From: Acinetobacter portensis
Lineage (GTDB): Bacteria > Pseudomonadota > Gammaproteobacteria > Pseudomonadales > Moraxellaceae
Assembly (NCBI RefSeq): GCF_009372215.1
Contig: NZ_LWRV01000089.1
Location: forward strand, 1-64,000
DNA length: 64,000 bases
Direction of reading: 5' to 3'
The notes beneath the pieces were generated by a model, which ran no database searches, was not told the DNA's origin, and worked only from the letters and a program-made list of their open reading frames with translations. Positions 44,311 to 53,155 of this stretch are shown here, piece after piece. Position 1 is the stretch's first letter; every line of letters starts with the position of its first letter. Position numbers and translations under genes: made by a program.

Positions 44311-44835
44311 ATGTTTTATAAAAAATATTTAGGATTTTCATTTTTAGAAATCGTGATATGTATCGTAATAATTTCGATTATTTATTTCTATACGATTCCT
44401 TATTTCCATAAACACATGGCGCAAGCTGAATCAACAAAAACCCAAAACCTATTTATTTCAAGTATATCTATGGCTAAAAATCATGCGGCAACATATCGTT
44501 CAAATGTCGTTATTTGTCCCAGTGAAAATGGTGAACAATGTCATAAATCTCAGTGGCATATTGGAATCATTATTTTTTTAGATAAGAACCAAAATAAACA
44601 AGTTGATGACAATGAAAAAATTATTCTGCATGAAAAAACCAACCTAAAATATGGCTCTTTAGATTGGCGCGGTACCCTTTCATCACCATCACTCACATTT
44701 ATGACAAAACACAATGGCTTACCCATTGGTTCCAATGGCAGTTTTTTCTACTGCTCATTTCAAGACTTACCCAACAAGCGGTTTGTTTTGAGCAAAATGG
44801 GGCATATTCGAATAGAGACCACACAAAATTGTTAG
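44311..44835 (+). CDS. FimT/GspH-like type IV pseudopilin
   Basis: 174 residues. The type III signal peptide and cleavage motif are MFYKKYLG|FSFLEIV, with Phe at +1 and Glu13 at the +5 position. One hydrophobic N-terminal helix follows, then a globular domain with three or four Cys (CPSENGEQC ... YCSF). It matches FimT/GspH minor pseudopilins of type IV pilus or type II secretion machines, with FimT also linked to DNA uptake. No pilus genes are adjacent. The ribosome site is weak. Very A+T-rich. Confidence 0.82.
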   Translation: MFYKKYLGFSFLEIVICIVIISIIYFYTIPYFHKHMAQAESTKTQNLFISSISMAKNHAATYRSNVVICPSENGEQCHKSQWHIGIIIFLDKNQNKQVDDNEKIILHEKTNLKYGSLDWRGTLSSPSLTFMTKHNGLPIGSNGSFFYCSFQDLPNKRFVLSKMGHIRIETTQNC

Positions 44836-44943
44836 AACTGATGCGTCTAAAGGATAAGTTGTTTTTCACTTTATTCGTCATCTTTTTTTTATATACTGCT
44901 TGAAGTTGGAAATATAAATTAGAACCTAAACGGAGAAACAACA

Positions 44944-46119
44944 ATGACAGATATCGTAATTGTAAATGGCGCACGTACAGCTATGGGTGGTTTTCAAGGG
45001 AGCTTATCGTCAGTTACAGCACCTGAACTTGGTGCGGTAACTATTAAAGCTGCGATTGTTCGCTCAGGACTACAACCATCAGATATCGAAGAAGTTATTA
45101 TGGGTTGTGTTCTTCCTGCGGGTTTAAAACAAGGCCCTGCTCGTCAAGCAATGCGTCAAGCAGGTATTCCTGATTCTACAGGCGCGGTAACAATCAACAA
45201 ACTATGCGGTTCAGGTATGAAAGCCGTAATGCAAGCTGCTGATATGATTAAAGCAGGATCTGCTGAGATTATCGTCGCAGGTGGCATGGAGTCTATGACC
45301 AATGCGCCTTATGTTTTACCTAAAGCGCGTGGTGGATTCCGCATGGGTCACGGTGAAATTAAAGATCACATGTTCTTAGATGGCTTAGAAGATGCTGAAA
45401 CAGGTCGTTTGATGGGTTCATTTGCACAAGATATGGCAAATAGCCGTAACTACACGCGTGAACAAATGGATGATTTTGCTATTCGCTCACTTAAGCGTGC
45501 GCAAACAGCGATTACTGAAGGCTATTTTGCAGATGAAATTACGCCTGTAACCGTGTCTACACGTAAAGGCGATGTTGTTATCGATAAAGATGAACAACCG
45601 TTTAATGCCAATATTGAAAAGATTCCAACTTTACGCCCTGCTTTTGCGAAAGATGGAACAATTACAGCAGCCAATGCAAGTTCAATTTCAGATGGTGCTT
45701 CTGCGCTTGTTATAACGTCAGCTGATACCGCATCTGCTAAAGGATTAAAGCCTTTGGCAAAAGTAATCGCTTATGCTTCAAATTCTCAACATCCTTCTGA
45801 ATTTACCATTGCCCCTGTTGGTGCAATTCAAAAAGTTTTAGATAGAACAGGTTGGAATGCACAAGATGTTGATCTTTGGGAAATTAATGAAGCATTTGCA
45901 ATGGTCACCATGTGCCCAATTGATGATTTTAAATTAGATGCTGAAAAAGTGAATATTCATGGTGGTGCATGTGCCTTAGGTCACCCTGTTGGCTCTACAG
46001 GCTCACGTATTATTTTAACTTTAATTCATGCTTTAAAACGCACAGGTGGCAAGCGTGGTATTGCTGCGCTTTGTATTGGTGGTGGTGAAGCGACTGCTGT
46101 GGCGATTGAGTTGATTTAG
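44944..46119 (+). CDS. Acetyl-CoA C-acetyltransferase / thiolase
   Basis: 391 residues, tetrameric thiolase length. The acyl-accepting Cys88 is in INKLCGSGMKA, the catalytic His347 in GGACALGHPVGSTG, and the second Cys377 in CIGGGEAT. It catalyses reversible Claisen condensation of two acetyl-CoA or thiolysis of beta-ketoacyl-CoA. No beta-oxidation gene is adjacent, so a biosynthetic or ketone-degradation role cannot be separated. GGAGAAACAACA precedes the ATG. Confidence 0.93.
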   Translation: MTDIVIVNGARTAMGGFQGSLSSVTAPELGAVTIKAAIVRSGLQPSDIEEVIMGCVLPAGLKQGPARQAMRQAGIPDSTGAVTINKLCGSGMKAVMQAADMIKAGSAEIIVAGGMESMTNAPYVLPKARGGFRMGHGEIKDHMFLDGLEDAETGRLMGSFAQDMANSRNYTREQMDDFAIRSLKRAQTAITEGYFADEITPVTVSTRKGDVVIDKDEQPFNANIEKIPTLRPAFAKDGTITAANASSISDGASALVITSADTASAKGLKPLAKVIAYASNSQHPSEFTIAPVGAIQKVLDRTGWNAQDVDLWEINEAFAMVTMCPIDDFKLDAEKVNIHGGACALGHPVGSTGSRIILTLIHALKRTGGKRGIAALCIGGGEATAVAIELI

Positions 46120-46132
46120 TGCTTTAAAGCCC

Positions 46133-46224
46133 CTCTTTTTACAAAGAGGGGTTTGGGGAGATTAACTTAAAACAATCCCTCTAAATCTCCCTTTAAAAAG
46201 GGAGACTTTCTCCCTCCTTTATTA
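46133..46224. repeat. G+C-rich palindromic intergenic repeat, copy 3 of 3
   Basis: Several nested hairpins: CCCCTCTTTTTACAAAGAGGGG, CTCCCTTTAAAAAGGGAG and CCTCCTTTATTAAAGGAGG. It shares the CTCCCTCCTTTAT-AAAGG core with the copies at 25254 and 35490. It lies between the thiolase stop and its terminator. Confidence 0.65.
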
Positions 46225-46242
46225 AAGGAGGGTTAGCTAAAT

Positions 46243-46271
46243 AAAAAAGCCTCCACTTGGGAGGCTTTTTT
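46243..46271. terminator. Bidirectional rho-independent terminator
   Basis: A6-GCCTCC / GGAGGC-T6 stem between convergent thiolase (+) and DUF934 (-) genes. Confidence 0.92.
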
Positions 46272-46283
46272 ATTTCAGTCGAA

Positions 46284-46775
46284 TTACTTTTGCGAACCTG
46301 TTTGATAACCTGCATTCACAACAGCAGTCGATGCTTGATAAGGATGTGTAAAATCATTCAAACCTGCAGCAGCTTCAGCAACATCTTTACCTTCTTTCAC
46401 AACAAAAGTATCGAAACCTGAACGCTTCATGTAGTTCAAAACATCTTTAAATACATCACCTGTTGCACGTAATTCACCTTGGTAACCTTGGCGACGCAAC
46501 AATGCAGCAAATGAATATCCACGACCATCATTAAAGCCTGCAAATTCAATAAAAATCGCATCTAACTGATCTAGCGGAAATTCATTGGTTTCAGGTGAAG
46601 CATCAACCGTTAAGTACAATGCTTTTTTACCTGAAACATTGGCAATTTGATCTAACTGCTCAACAGTTAAAACCACATCACCTCGCGGTAATACACCATC
46701 TTCACCAATCAATTGGTACGTATTGTCTGCAATCGTGCCATCTTTAGAGAGCACTTGAAGTGCGGTATTAAGCAT
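46284..46775 (-). CDS. DUF934 protein paired with sulfite reductase
   Basis: 163 residues, DUF934 family: PRGDVVLTVEQL, EFAGFNDGRGYSFAALLRRQGYQGELRATGDV (parts) and the C-terminal YMKRSGFDTFVV segment. DUF934 proteins are nearly always encoded next to cysI/cysH and are thought to assist assimilatory sulfate reduction; the molecular role is not established. Its ATG (46775, AAGGAG upstream) lies inside the end of cysI, so the two overlap by eight bases. Confidence 0.92.
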   Translation of the reverse strand: MLNTALQVLSKDGTIADNTYQLIGEDGVLPRGDVVLTVEQLDQIANVSGKKALYLTVDASPETNEFPLDQLDAIFIEFAGFNDGRGYSFAALLRRQGYQGELRATGDVFKDVLNYMKRSGFDTFVVKEGKDVAEAAAGLNDFTHPYQASTAVVNAGYQTGSQK

Positions 46776-48411
46776 ATGCACGCTCCTTAAATGGTTGAAT
46801 GCCAACACGACGATACGTTTCTACAAACTCTTCACCTTCTTGACGTAAATCAAGATAAGTATTCAGAATTTCTTCTACAACATCAGGCACACGATCTGCA
46901 GCAAATGATGGCCCTAAAATGTCACCAATTGAAGCATCATGGTCGGCATTACCACCTAAAGTAATTTGGTAGAATTCTGCGCCTTTTTTATCTACGCCCA
47001 AAATACCAATATTACCAACGTGGTGATGACCACACGCATTCATACAACCTGAGATGTTTAGATCTAATTTACCTAAGTTGTAAATGGTATCTAAGTCATC
47101 GAAACGGCGTGAAATTGCTTCTGAAATTGGAATAGATTTCGCATTTGCCAATGAACAGAAGTCACCACCTGGGCAGCAAATAATATCGGTAATGAAACCA
47201 ATATGCGCACGTGCCAAGTTGTTTGCTTCAAGCGTTTGCCATACCGCAAATAAATCTTTTTGTGGAATATCGACCAATGAAATATTTTGTTCATGCGTCG
47301 TGCGAAGCTCACCAAATGTGTACTTATCTGCAAGATCTGCAATTAAGTTCATTTCTTCAGTGCTCATATCACCCGGTGCAATACCCGTACGTTTCAGTGA
47401 AATCGTAACAATACGATAGCCTTTCACCTTGTGCGCATTGGTGTTGATATTAAACCATTGCTTGAATTTAGGATGTGCAGCAAACAATTCAGAGAAGTCT
47501 TCATCGTCATAATCTTGATAATCAAACGGAGTAAATTCTTCGTCTAATTTTTTCAAGATTTCAGGCTGAATTTTTAAAGTTTGAATTGTGTGTGCAAATT
47601 CAGCTTCAACTTTTTCTGCAAATACTGCAGGCGTTAAAGCTTTTACCAAAATTTTAATACGTGCTTTGTATTTGTTATCACGGCGACCATGTAAGTTATA
47701 TACACGAAGAACCGCTTCTAAATAAGCAATTAAATCTTCACGTGGTAAGAATTCACGAATGAAACTACCAATAATTGGGGTACGACCTAAACCGCCACCC
47801 ACTTTAATTTTGTAGCCAATTTCGCCTGCTTCATTACGAACAATGTAAACACCAATATCATGGAATGACGTTGCAGCACGATCCGTTTCTTCAAGTGCAG
47901 AAACTGCAATTTTGAACTTACGTGGCAAGAAAGCAAACTCAGGATGGAATGTAGACCACTGACGAATCAATTCACACGTAGGACGTGGATCTGCAATTTC
48001 ACCTGCAACCACACCTGCATATTGGTCAGTTGTTGTATTACGAATACAGTTACCTGATGTTTGAATCGCATGCATTTGTACTGTTGCAAGCTCTGCCAAC
48101 ATTTCAGGCACATTTTCTAGCGCAGGCCAGTTAAACTGAATATTCTGACGTGTAGAAACGTGTGCATAGCCACGGTCATACTCTTTTGCCAATTGCGCAA
48201 CTTTACGTAATTGTTTTGAGTTCATAAGACCGTAAGGCACAGCTACACGCAACATTGGCGCATAACGTTGTACGTATAATCCATTTTGTAAACGTAGCGG
48301 ACGGTATTCATCTTCCGTTAATTTACCCGCTAAATAACGTTCCGTTTGGTCACGGAACTGTGCAACACGTTCGTTGATCAGTTGCTGATCAAAATCAGTA
48401 TATAAATACAT
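46768..48411 (-). CDS. cysI: Assimilatory sulfite reductase, siroheme hemoprotein
   Basis: 547 residues. The siroheme/[4Fe-4S] ligands are complete: CCPGGDFC (Cys413 and Cys419) and SGCMNACG (Cys456 and Cys460). The two ferredoxin-like half-domains and two siroheme half-domains follow the usual order (STRQNIQFNW; ETDRAATSFHDIG; TTHEQNISLVDIP). It reduces sulfite to sulfide by six electrons. It may be ferredoxin- or flavoprotein-dependent; no cysJ is adjacent. Nitrite reductase is the main alternative in this family, but the DUF934 partner argues for sulfite. Confidence 0.93.
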   Translation of the reverse strand: MYLYTDFDQQLINERVAQFRDQTERYLAGKLTEDEYRPLRLQNGLYVQRYAPMLRVAVPYGLMNSKQLRKVAQLAKEYDRGYAHVSTRQNIQFNWPALENVPEMLAELATVQMHAIQTSGNCIRNTTTDQYAGVVAGEIADPRPTCELIRQWSTFHPEFAFLPRKFKIAVSALEETDRAATSFHDIGVYIVRNEAGEIGYKIKVGGGLGRTPIIGSFIREFLPREDLIAYLEAVLRVYNLHGRRDNKYKARIKILVKALTPAVFAEKVEAEFAHTIQTLKIQPEILKKLDEEFTPFDYQDYDDEDFSELFAAHPKFKQWFNINTNAHKVKGYRIVTISLKRTGIAPGDMSTEEMNLIADLADKYTFGELRTTHEQNISLVDIPQKDLFAVWQTLEANNLARAHIGFITDIICCPGGDFCSLANAKSIPISEAISRRFDDLDTIYNLGKLDLNISGCMNACGHHHVGNIGILGVDKKGAEFYQITLGGNADHDASIGDILGPSFAADRVPDVVEEILNTYLDLRQEGEEFVETYRRVGIQPFKERAYA

Positions 48412-48628
48412 GGCGTACAGCTAGTAGTTTCTATTATATCGTCGCACAGCATAACGATATTTAATCTATCAACAAAATGCGTTTTTTACATATTTCATAG
48501 CGATTTTTTTGATAAGCATCTCTAAGAATCACTGATATAAAGCAATTAATCTATTTACCTGTCCTATTTACTGCAATTGAACTTTTTATAGATTGTTTAG
48601 CACTTTTTTGTATATAAAAACCTTCTGT

Positions 48629-49255
48629 TTATGAACCCTCTCTTTTATTTCTAAGATTATTCACATGAAGATGATTTGTTTTCCAAGATTTTTCTAAAAC
48701 TTCTTTTTCTATACGACGTTGAATACGCTTAAGCTTCATTGGCGAAATCACGACTTCCGAATAGTTTTTTACATAATCAACCCAAGCTGCACCTTTAAAT
48801 ACATTAGGTGGCATTTGAGTTTTAAACTCACAATCGGGCATAAAAACAATTGCTGAATGAATAAGGTTCAGATCAACAACATCTTCTAAAACTTGCTCCA
48901 AAACTTTTATATGTTTATAGTTTTGATGAATTGGGTTTTGAAATTTATAACTATTTTTAAATATTTTCTGCGTCCACATTTTTTGATGTTCACCACCAAA
49001 AATCCAGCCTTTATAGTTTTTAGTTTCAATGACAAATATTCCATACGGACTTAAAAGAATATGATCTATTTGCGTTGTTCCCGAAAGATCATCGGGTAAA
49101 GTACAGTCATTTAAAAGAACGTAGTTTTCATTCAAATAAAGTTTTACATGCATTTGAACAGCAAATTCGCCCACGTTTCCTTTGATTTTTGGTTTTAAAA
49201 TTTTAATTAAAGTAATGAATACCGAAAAACCAATTGCCATCCAAAGTAATGGCAT
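48629..49255 (-). CDS. NERD domain membrane protein
   Basis: 208 residues from the ATG; a TTG at 49282 would add nine. It has an N-terminal transmembrane segment (MPLLWMAIGFSVFITLIKIL). The NERD domain follows: GNVGEFAVQMHV, then LPDDLSGTTQIDHILLSPYGIFVIETKNYKGWIFG in parts. NERD is a nuclease-related domain of the PD-(D/E)xK type; the D-H-I-x-x-S and E-T-K-N core residues are visible. Function is unknown. Neither start has a clear ribosome site. Confidence 0.88.
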   Translation of the reverse strand: MPLLWMAIGFSVFITLIKILKPKIKGNVGEFAVQMHVKLYLNENYVLLNDCTLPDDLSGTTQIDHILLSPYGIFVIETKNYKGWIFGGEHQKMWTQKIFKNSYKFQNPIHQNYKHIKVLEQVLEDVVDLNLIHSAIVFMPDCEFKTQMPPNVFKGAAWVDYVKNYSEVVISPMKLKRIQRRIEKEVLEKSWKTNHLHVNNLRNKREGS

Positions 49256-49313
49256 GAGCGCAGAAATCAAAATATTCCCCAATATTTAATGATCAATATT
49301 GGTGTTATATCAT

Positions 49314-49793
49314 TTATTTAGATTCTAAACTCAACAAAATATTCTTATTTTCCAATCCACCTGCAAAGCCAACAAGCTTCCCATTTACACCAATCACCCG
49401 ATGACATGGCGCAATAATTGAAATTGGGTTTTTCCCATTTGCAGCACCAACTGCTCGCACCGCTTTTACATTACCAATTGATTCTGCAATTTGCTTATAA
49501 CTGCGCGTTTCTCCAAATGGAATTTGAAGTAGCGCATTCCACACAGATTTTTGGAATTCAGTTCCGTAAAAATCTAAAGCTAAATCAAATATTTTTCGCT
49601 GTCCTGAAAAATATTCCAATAATTGTTGTTCTGTTTTTTGCAAAATAGGATGTGAATAATCTTGTTTTAATTCTGCCAATTTCACACGATTTAATTTTTC
49701 ATTTTCCCAAAGCACAGCAACCAAAGCCTGATCATGTGCAACTAATTTCAAATGACCAACTGGTGATTTCATTTCTTTAAAATAAAGTTGCAT
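49314..49793 (-). CDS. ogt: Methylated-DNA-protein-cysteine S-methyltransferase
   Basis: 159 residues. The active-site motif IIAPCHRVIG holds Cys130, the suicide methyl acceptor. The helix-turn-helix part contains GETRSYKQIAESIGN and AVRAVGAANGKNPI. It directly repairs O6-methylguanine. The short form lacks the Ada N-terminal regulatory domain, as in Ogt. It is convergent/serial with the NERD gene without overlap. Confidence 0.93.
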   Translation of the reverse strand: MQLYFKEMKSPVGHLKLVAHDQALVAVLWENEKLNRVKLAELKQDYSHPILQKTEQQLLEYFSGQRKIFDLALDFYGTEFQKSVWNALLQIPFGETRSYKQIAESIGNVKAVRAVGAANGKNPISIIAPCHRVIGVNGKLVGFAGGLENKNILLSLESK

Positions 49794-49966
49794 TGTTACT
49801 TCCTAGTGACTTCTCACATTATTCTTAGTTTAAGCCTGCTCTTTCGGCAAGTCTCAGTCTAGGAAAATTTAACATCGAGATGTAATAAATAATTTCCTAT
49901 TTATTTTATAAAAAAATTCTCTAAAAGTTTCCTCTTAACGAATTTTTGGAATATCTGTTTTAAAAC

Positions 49967-50284
49967 TTATGAAGATGAAACTTTCATTAAAACTAAACCT
50001 GAAATAATCAATACTGCAGCAAGCATACGCATTGCTGTTGCAGGTTCACCTAAAATAAAGATACCGACAAGAAATGAACCAATTGCCCCAATTCCTGTCC
50101 AAATTGTATAAGCGGTACCTAAAGGAAGCGTTCGCATTGCATATGAAAGTAAGCCAAAACTTAAAATCATAAAAGCGATGGTAACAATTGTAGGCGTAAC
50201 TTTGGTAAAACCATCTGAAAGCTTCATTGAGTAAGCCCAAACAATTTCAAAAAGTCCTGCTAATAATAATGTAATCCAAGCCAT
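49967..50284 (-). CDS. gdx: Guanidinium exporter (SMR family, Gdx/SugE)
   Basis: 105 residues and four transmembrane helices of the small multidrug resistance family. It has the conserved Glu13 in GLFEIVWAYSMKLSDGF and the GTAYTIWTGIGAIGSFLVGI motif. The W-A-Y-S-M-K-L segment matches SugE/Gdx rather than EmrE. The guanidine-II riboswitch in its leader supports guanidinium/H+ antiport over quaternary ammonium export. GGAG precedes the ATG. Single gene. Confidence 0.92.
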   Translation of the reverse strand: MAWITLLLAGLFEIVWAYSMKLSDGFTKVTPTIVTIAFMILSFGLLSYAMRTLPLGTAYTIWTGIGAIGSFLVGIFILGEPATAMRMLAAVLIISGLVLMKVSSS

Positions 50285-50311
50285 GTGCCTGTCTCCACAA
50301 AAGTTGTAGAT

Positions 50312-50384
50312 GTCAGGTCGTCCTGACTTGTCATACTTATTAGAAAATACGTTGGTGATCTTCTAAATAAGGGGTCGTCCCTTT
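50312..50384 (-). promoter_or_regulatory. Guanidine-II (mini-ykkC) riboswitch
   Basis: On the minus strand two hairpins with ACGA loops precede gdx. The first is AAGGG-ACGA-CCCcTT (50369-50384, one bulged C), the second the perfect GTCAGG-ACGA-CCTGAC (50312-50327). They are separated by 41 bases. This two-hairpin ACGR design is the guanidine-II class, which exposes the ribosome site when guanidinium binds. A TATACT (50395-50400) just upstream would serve as -10. The gene it controls, an SMR exporter, is the typical partner. Confidence 0.88.
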
Positions 50385-50477
50385 GAATGCTCTAAGTATA
50401 AATTATTGCTCAGTTTTATTAATCTTTATTTTACAATTTTTGACCATTTAACAACATTCGTTCTAATTCAAATGAAA

Positions 50478-50507
50478 CGCCATACTATTTAATTAAACAG
50501 TATGGCG
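50478..50507 (-). terminator. Terminator of the copper operon
   Basis: CGCCATACT / AGTATGGCG stem with a 12-base A/T loop, followed by TTTCATTT on the minus strand, directly after copB. Confidence 0.7.
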
Positions 50508-50514
50508 CACAAGC

Positions 50515-51333
50515 TTAAAAGTTAAACTGAATTCCAGCGCCATATAACCATTTCGTTTCAGAAGATGATTCATCTTGCCAATTCGTTTCTTTTACCCCTT
50601 TTTCATAACCGTACGAAACATCAATATATGGCATGATATTTTTGGTTATTTCATAACGTGTTTCCAATCCTAAAGTTAAGTTTGTTAATCCTTTAGACTT
50701 GGCATATTTAGATTCATCACTCATGACAACTTCTGCATCTAAATAAGGTTTAAGAATCAACTTTTGCGTAATTAAAAAATCACGATCAGTTTCCAAACTC
50801 GCAAACACTTGTTGATCTTTACCCACGTACATATAAATGTCTGTATCAAAGAAATAAGGGGCTAAACCATTTAAACCAAATGCGGCATAAGTTTGATCTT
50901 TTTCCTCTACTTTTTCCGCATCGTGGATATATCGAATACCCGCTTGAATATCCCAAAAATCGACCATCGCACGGCTATACATGAATTTACCATCGTACTT
51001 GGTATCTTCAGACTCTGTTTTTTCAGCATTTAATTGAATAAACAGTTTATTTTCATCTGTACCAATACGACTTTCCAATTGGGTTTGCCAAACACCTTGC
51101 CCCGCATCATCGTTCAACCATTTTGTCGTAAATTCACTTGATTGATAAATTTCTCCACCATGTTCTTGAAGATGATCTTCATGTGAAGGAGGTTCATGTT
51201 TTACCGTAGGCTGCATCAATGAATGGTCATGTTGTTGAGTAAACATTTCATTTTCTGCCTGAGCAAAGATTTGCCCACTTGCCAATAAAATTGATATGCC
51301 TAAAACATGCTTGTTCACATTAATGATGTTCAT
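50515..51333 (-). CDS. copB: Copper resistance outer membrane protein CopB
   Basis: 272 residues. Signal peptide (GISILLASGQIFAQA-EN), then a His/Met-rich stretch (QQHDHSLMQPTVKHEPPSHEDHLQEHGG), a likely copper-binding segment. The CopB/PcoB beta-barrel follows, ending LYGAGIQFNF. It is encoded 14 bp inside the end of copA with its own strong ribosome site (GGGAGG), so the two are translationally coupled. It is part of periplasmic/outer membrane copper sequestration. Confidence 0.93.
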   Translation of the reverse strand: MNIINVNKHVLGISILLASGQIFAQAENEMFTQQHDHSLMQPTVKHEPPSHEDHLQEHGGEIYQSSEFTTKWLNDDAGQGVWQTQLESRIGTDENKLFIQLNAEKTESEDTKYDGKFMYSRAMVDFWDIQAGIRYIHDAEKVEEKDQTYAAFGLNGLAPYFFDTDIYMYVGKDQQVFASLETDRDFLITQKLILKPYLDAEVVMSDESKYAKSKGLTNLTLGLETRYEITKNIMPYIDVSYGYEKGVKETNWQDESSSETKWLYGAGIQFNF

Positions 51334-53110
51334 GTTGACCTCCCTCTGTTGTTGTACTCTGATGAAGATTCACAGGCTTTATTGTTGTTTTTGGCTTATT
51401 TACCACTGTTTTCGAATCTTCATCCACATTTGCTACAATTAATTTACTCATCATGCCTGCACTCATGTGATAAAGCAGATGGCAATGAATCGCCCATTCG
51501 CCTAACTCATCGGCAGTTAATAAAGCGGTGATTGTTTTCCCTGGTGGTACGACAATTGTATGTTTATTAGGTAAATCAGATTTAGCTTGACCATTTTCCA
51601 ATTGCATAAACATACCGTGTAGATGCATTGGATGCGCCATCATGCTGTCATTGACAAATTTCAACCGAATTTTTTCGCCATATTTCACTTTTAAAGGCTT
51701 GGCTTCATTGAACTTTTTACCATTGATTGTCCAAATATAGCGTTCCATTGTTCCGCCCAAATGAATTTCTAATTCACGTGTCGCTTCACGTAAATCTTTT
51801 TGCGGTGTTAATGATTTTAAGTCGCTATATTGCAATGCTTTATCACCTTTTGGTGTAGATGCATTTGCCCAACCCTGTACAGTTTTGGCTTGATCATCAG
51901 ATGACATATCCATTTTCTGATCGGACGTCATCTCATGTTTCATCTTCGAATGATCCATGTCACCAGCTTTCATTTGCATAGATGACATATCCATTGCAGA
52001 TGCATCATTTGATTGCATACCACGCATAGAGCCATGCCCCATATCATCCATGGTTAATAATGCGCGTGGTCGTGTTTGCGGAATTTGTACTTTTTCAGGT
52101 ACTTTAGCTTGCTCATTTTGAAGAGATGCAAGTGCAAAACCTGTACGATCAATCGATTCGGCTTGTAATTGATAATGGTCTTGTTTTGGCTGAACAATGA
52201 CATCATAGGTTTCCGCAGTACCAATACGGAACTCATCTACATTGACAGGTTGAACAGGCTGACCATCTGCACTTACAACAGTCATTTTTAAATTTGGAAT
52301 ACGCACATCATAAAAAGACATTGCCGATGCATTAATAATCCTTAAACGTACTTTTTCATTTGGCTTAAACATGCCTGTCCAATTTTGTTCAGGCGTTTTG
52401 CCATTCACTAAAAATGTATAGCCTGTAACATCAGACAAATCTGTTTTGAGCATGCGCATTTGATTCCACATGGAACGATCTTGCCATGTGCTTTTTAAGC
52501 CATCCTTTTTAACTTGAGTCAAAACATCTTTTAAGGTTTCACGCTTATTTTGATAAAAATCGGAAGATTTTTTTAAGTTCGCCATAATTTGCGCACTTGA
52601 AGACTCATGAAAATCTGACAGCATGACCACATAATCACGATCTACTTTTTCATGTTCAACCAATGGCTTTCTATTTTTAGGATAGATGACCAAAGAACCA
52701 TATAAGCCATCTTGCTCTTGCCCTTTGGAATGTGCGTGATACCAATAAGTTCCATTCTGACGAACTTTAAATTTATAGGTGAAATCACCATTGGGTTTTA
52801 TCGACTTAAACTGATTAAAACCAGGTACGCCATCCATTAAACCAGGCAATAATAAGCCATGCCAATGCACAGATGTATCTTGTTTTTTTAGATTATTATG
52901 CACATGAATAACAGCATCATCACCCTCTTCAAATTCTAAATTTGGTGCGGGGAATTGACCATTTACGGTAATACGCTTAACTGTTTTTCCTGTGATATTA
53001 ACGGGCTGCTCATCTACAGTAAGGTGATATTCCTTTACCGCTGAAAAAGCAAAAGTTGATGATAACAAACCCACCACAATAACGAGGTGTTGAGGTAACT
53101 TAAAAGACAT
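51320..53110 (-). CDS. copA: Periplasmic multicopper oxidase CopA
   Basis: 596 residues. Signal peptide (VVGLLSSTFAFSA-VK), then cupredoxin domains with copper-binding motifs: SVHWHGLLLPG and YWYHAHSKGQ (N-terminal) and HPMHLHGMF plus HCHLLYHMSAGMM (C-terminal, type 1/2/3 sites). The middle carries the Met-rich copper segment typical of CopA/PcoA (MDMSSMQMKAGDMDHSKMKH). It oxidises Cu(I) to Cu(II) in the periplasm. The protein export signal lacks a clear RR pair. It is first large gene of the operon after the small Cys/His-rich gene. Confidence 0.95.
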   Translation of the reverse strand: MSFKLPQHLVIVVGLLSSTFAFSAVKEYHLTVDEQPVNITGKTVKRITVNGQFPAPNLEFEEGDDAVIHVHNNLKKQDTSVHWHGLLLPGLMDGVPGFNQFKSIKPNGDFTYKFKVRQNGTYWYHAHSKGQEQDGLYGSLVIYPKNRKPLVEHEKVDRDYVVMLSDFHESSSAQIMANLKKSSDFYQNKRETLKDVLTQVKKDGLKSTWQDRSMWNQMRMLKTDLSDVTGYTFLVNGKTPEQNWTGMFKPNEKVRLRIINASAMSFYDVRIPNLKMTVVSADGQPVQPVNVDEFRIGTAETYDVIVQPKQDHYQLQAESIDRTGFALASLQNEQAKVPEKVQIPQTRPRALLTMDDMGHGSMRGMQSNDASAMDMSSMQMKAGDMDHSKMKHEMTSDQKMDMSSDDQAKTVQGWANASTPKGDKALQYSDLKSLTPQKDLREATRELEIHLGGTMERYIWTINGKKFNEAKPLKVKYGEKIRLKFVNDSMMAHPMHLHGMFMQLENGQAKSDLPNKHTIVVPPGKTITALLTADELGEWAIHCHLLYHMSAGMMSKLIVANVDEDSKTVVNKPKTTIKPVNLHQSTTTEGGQHEHH

Positions 53111-53155
53111 GACTTATCCTTGAATTTTGAAAAATAAAATTTCTAAAAATCAGGA

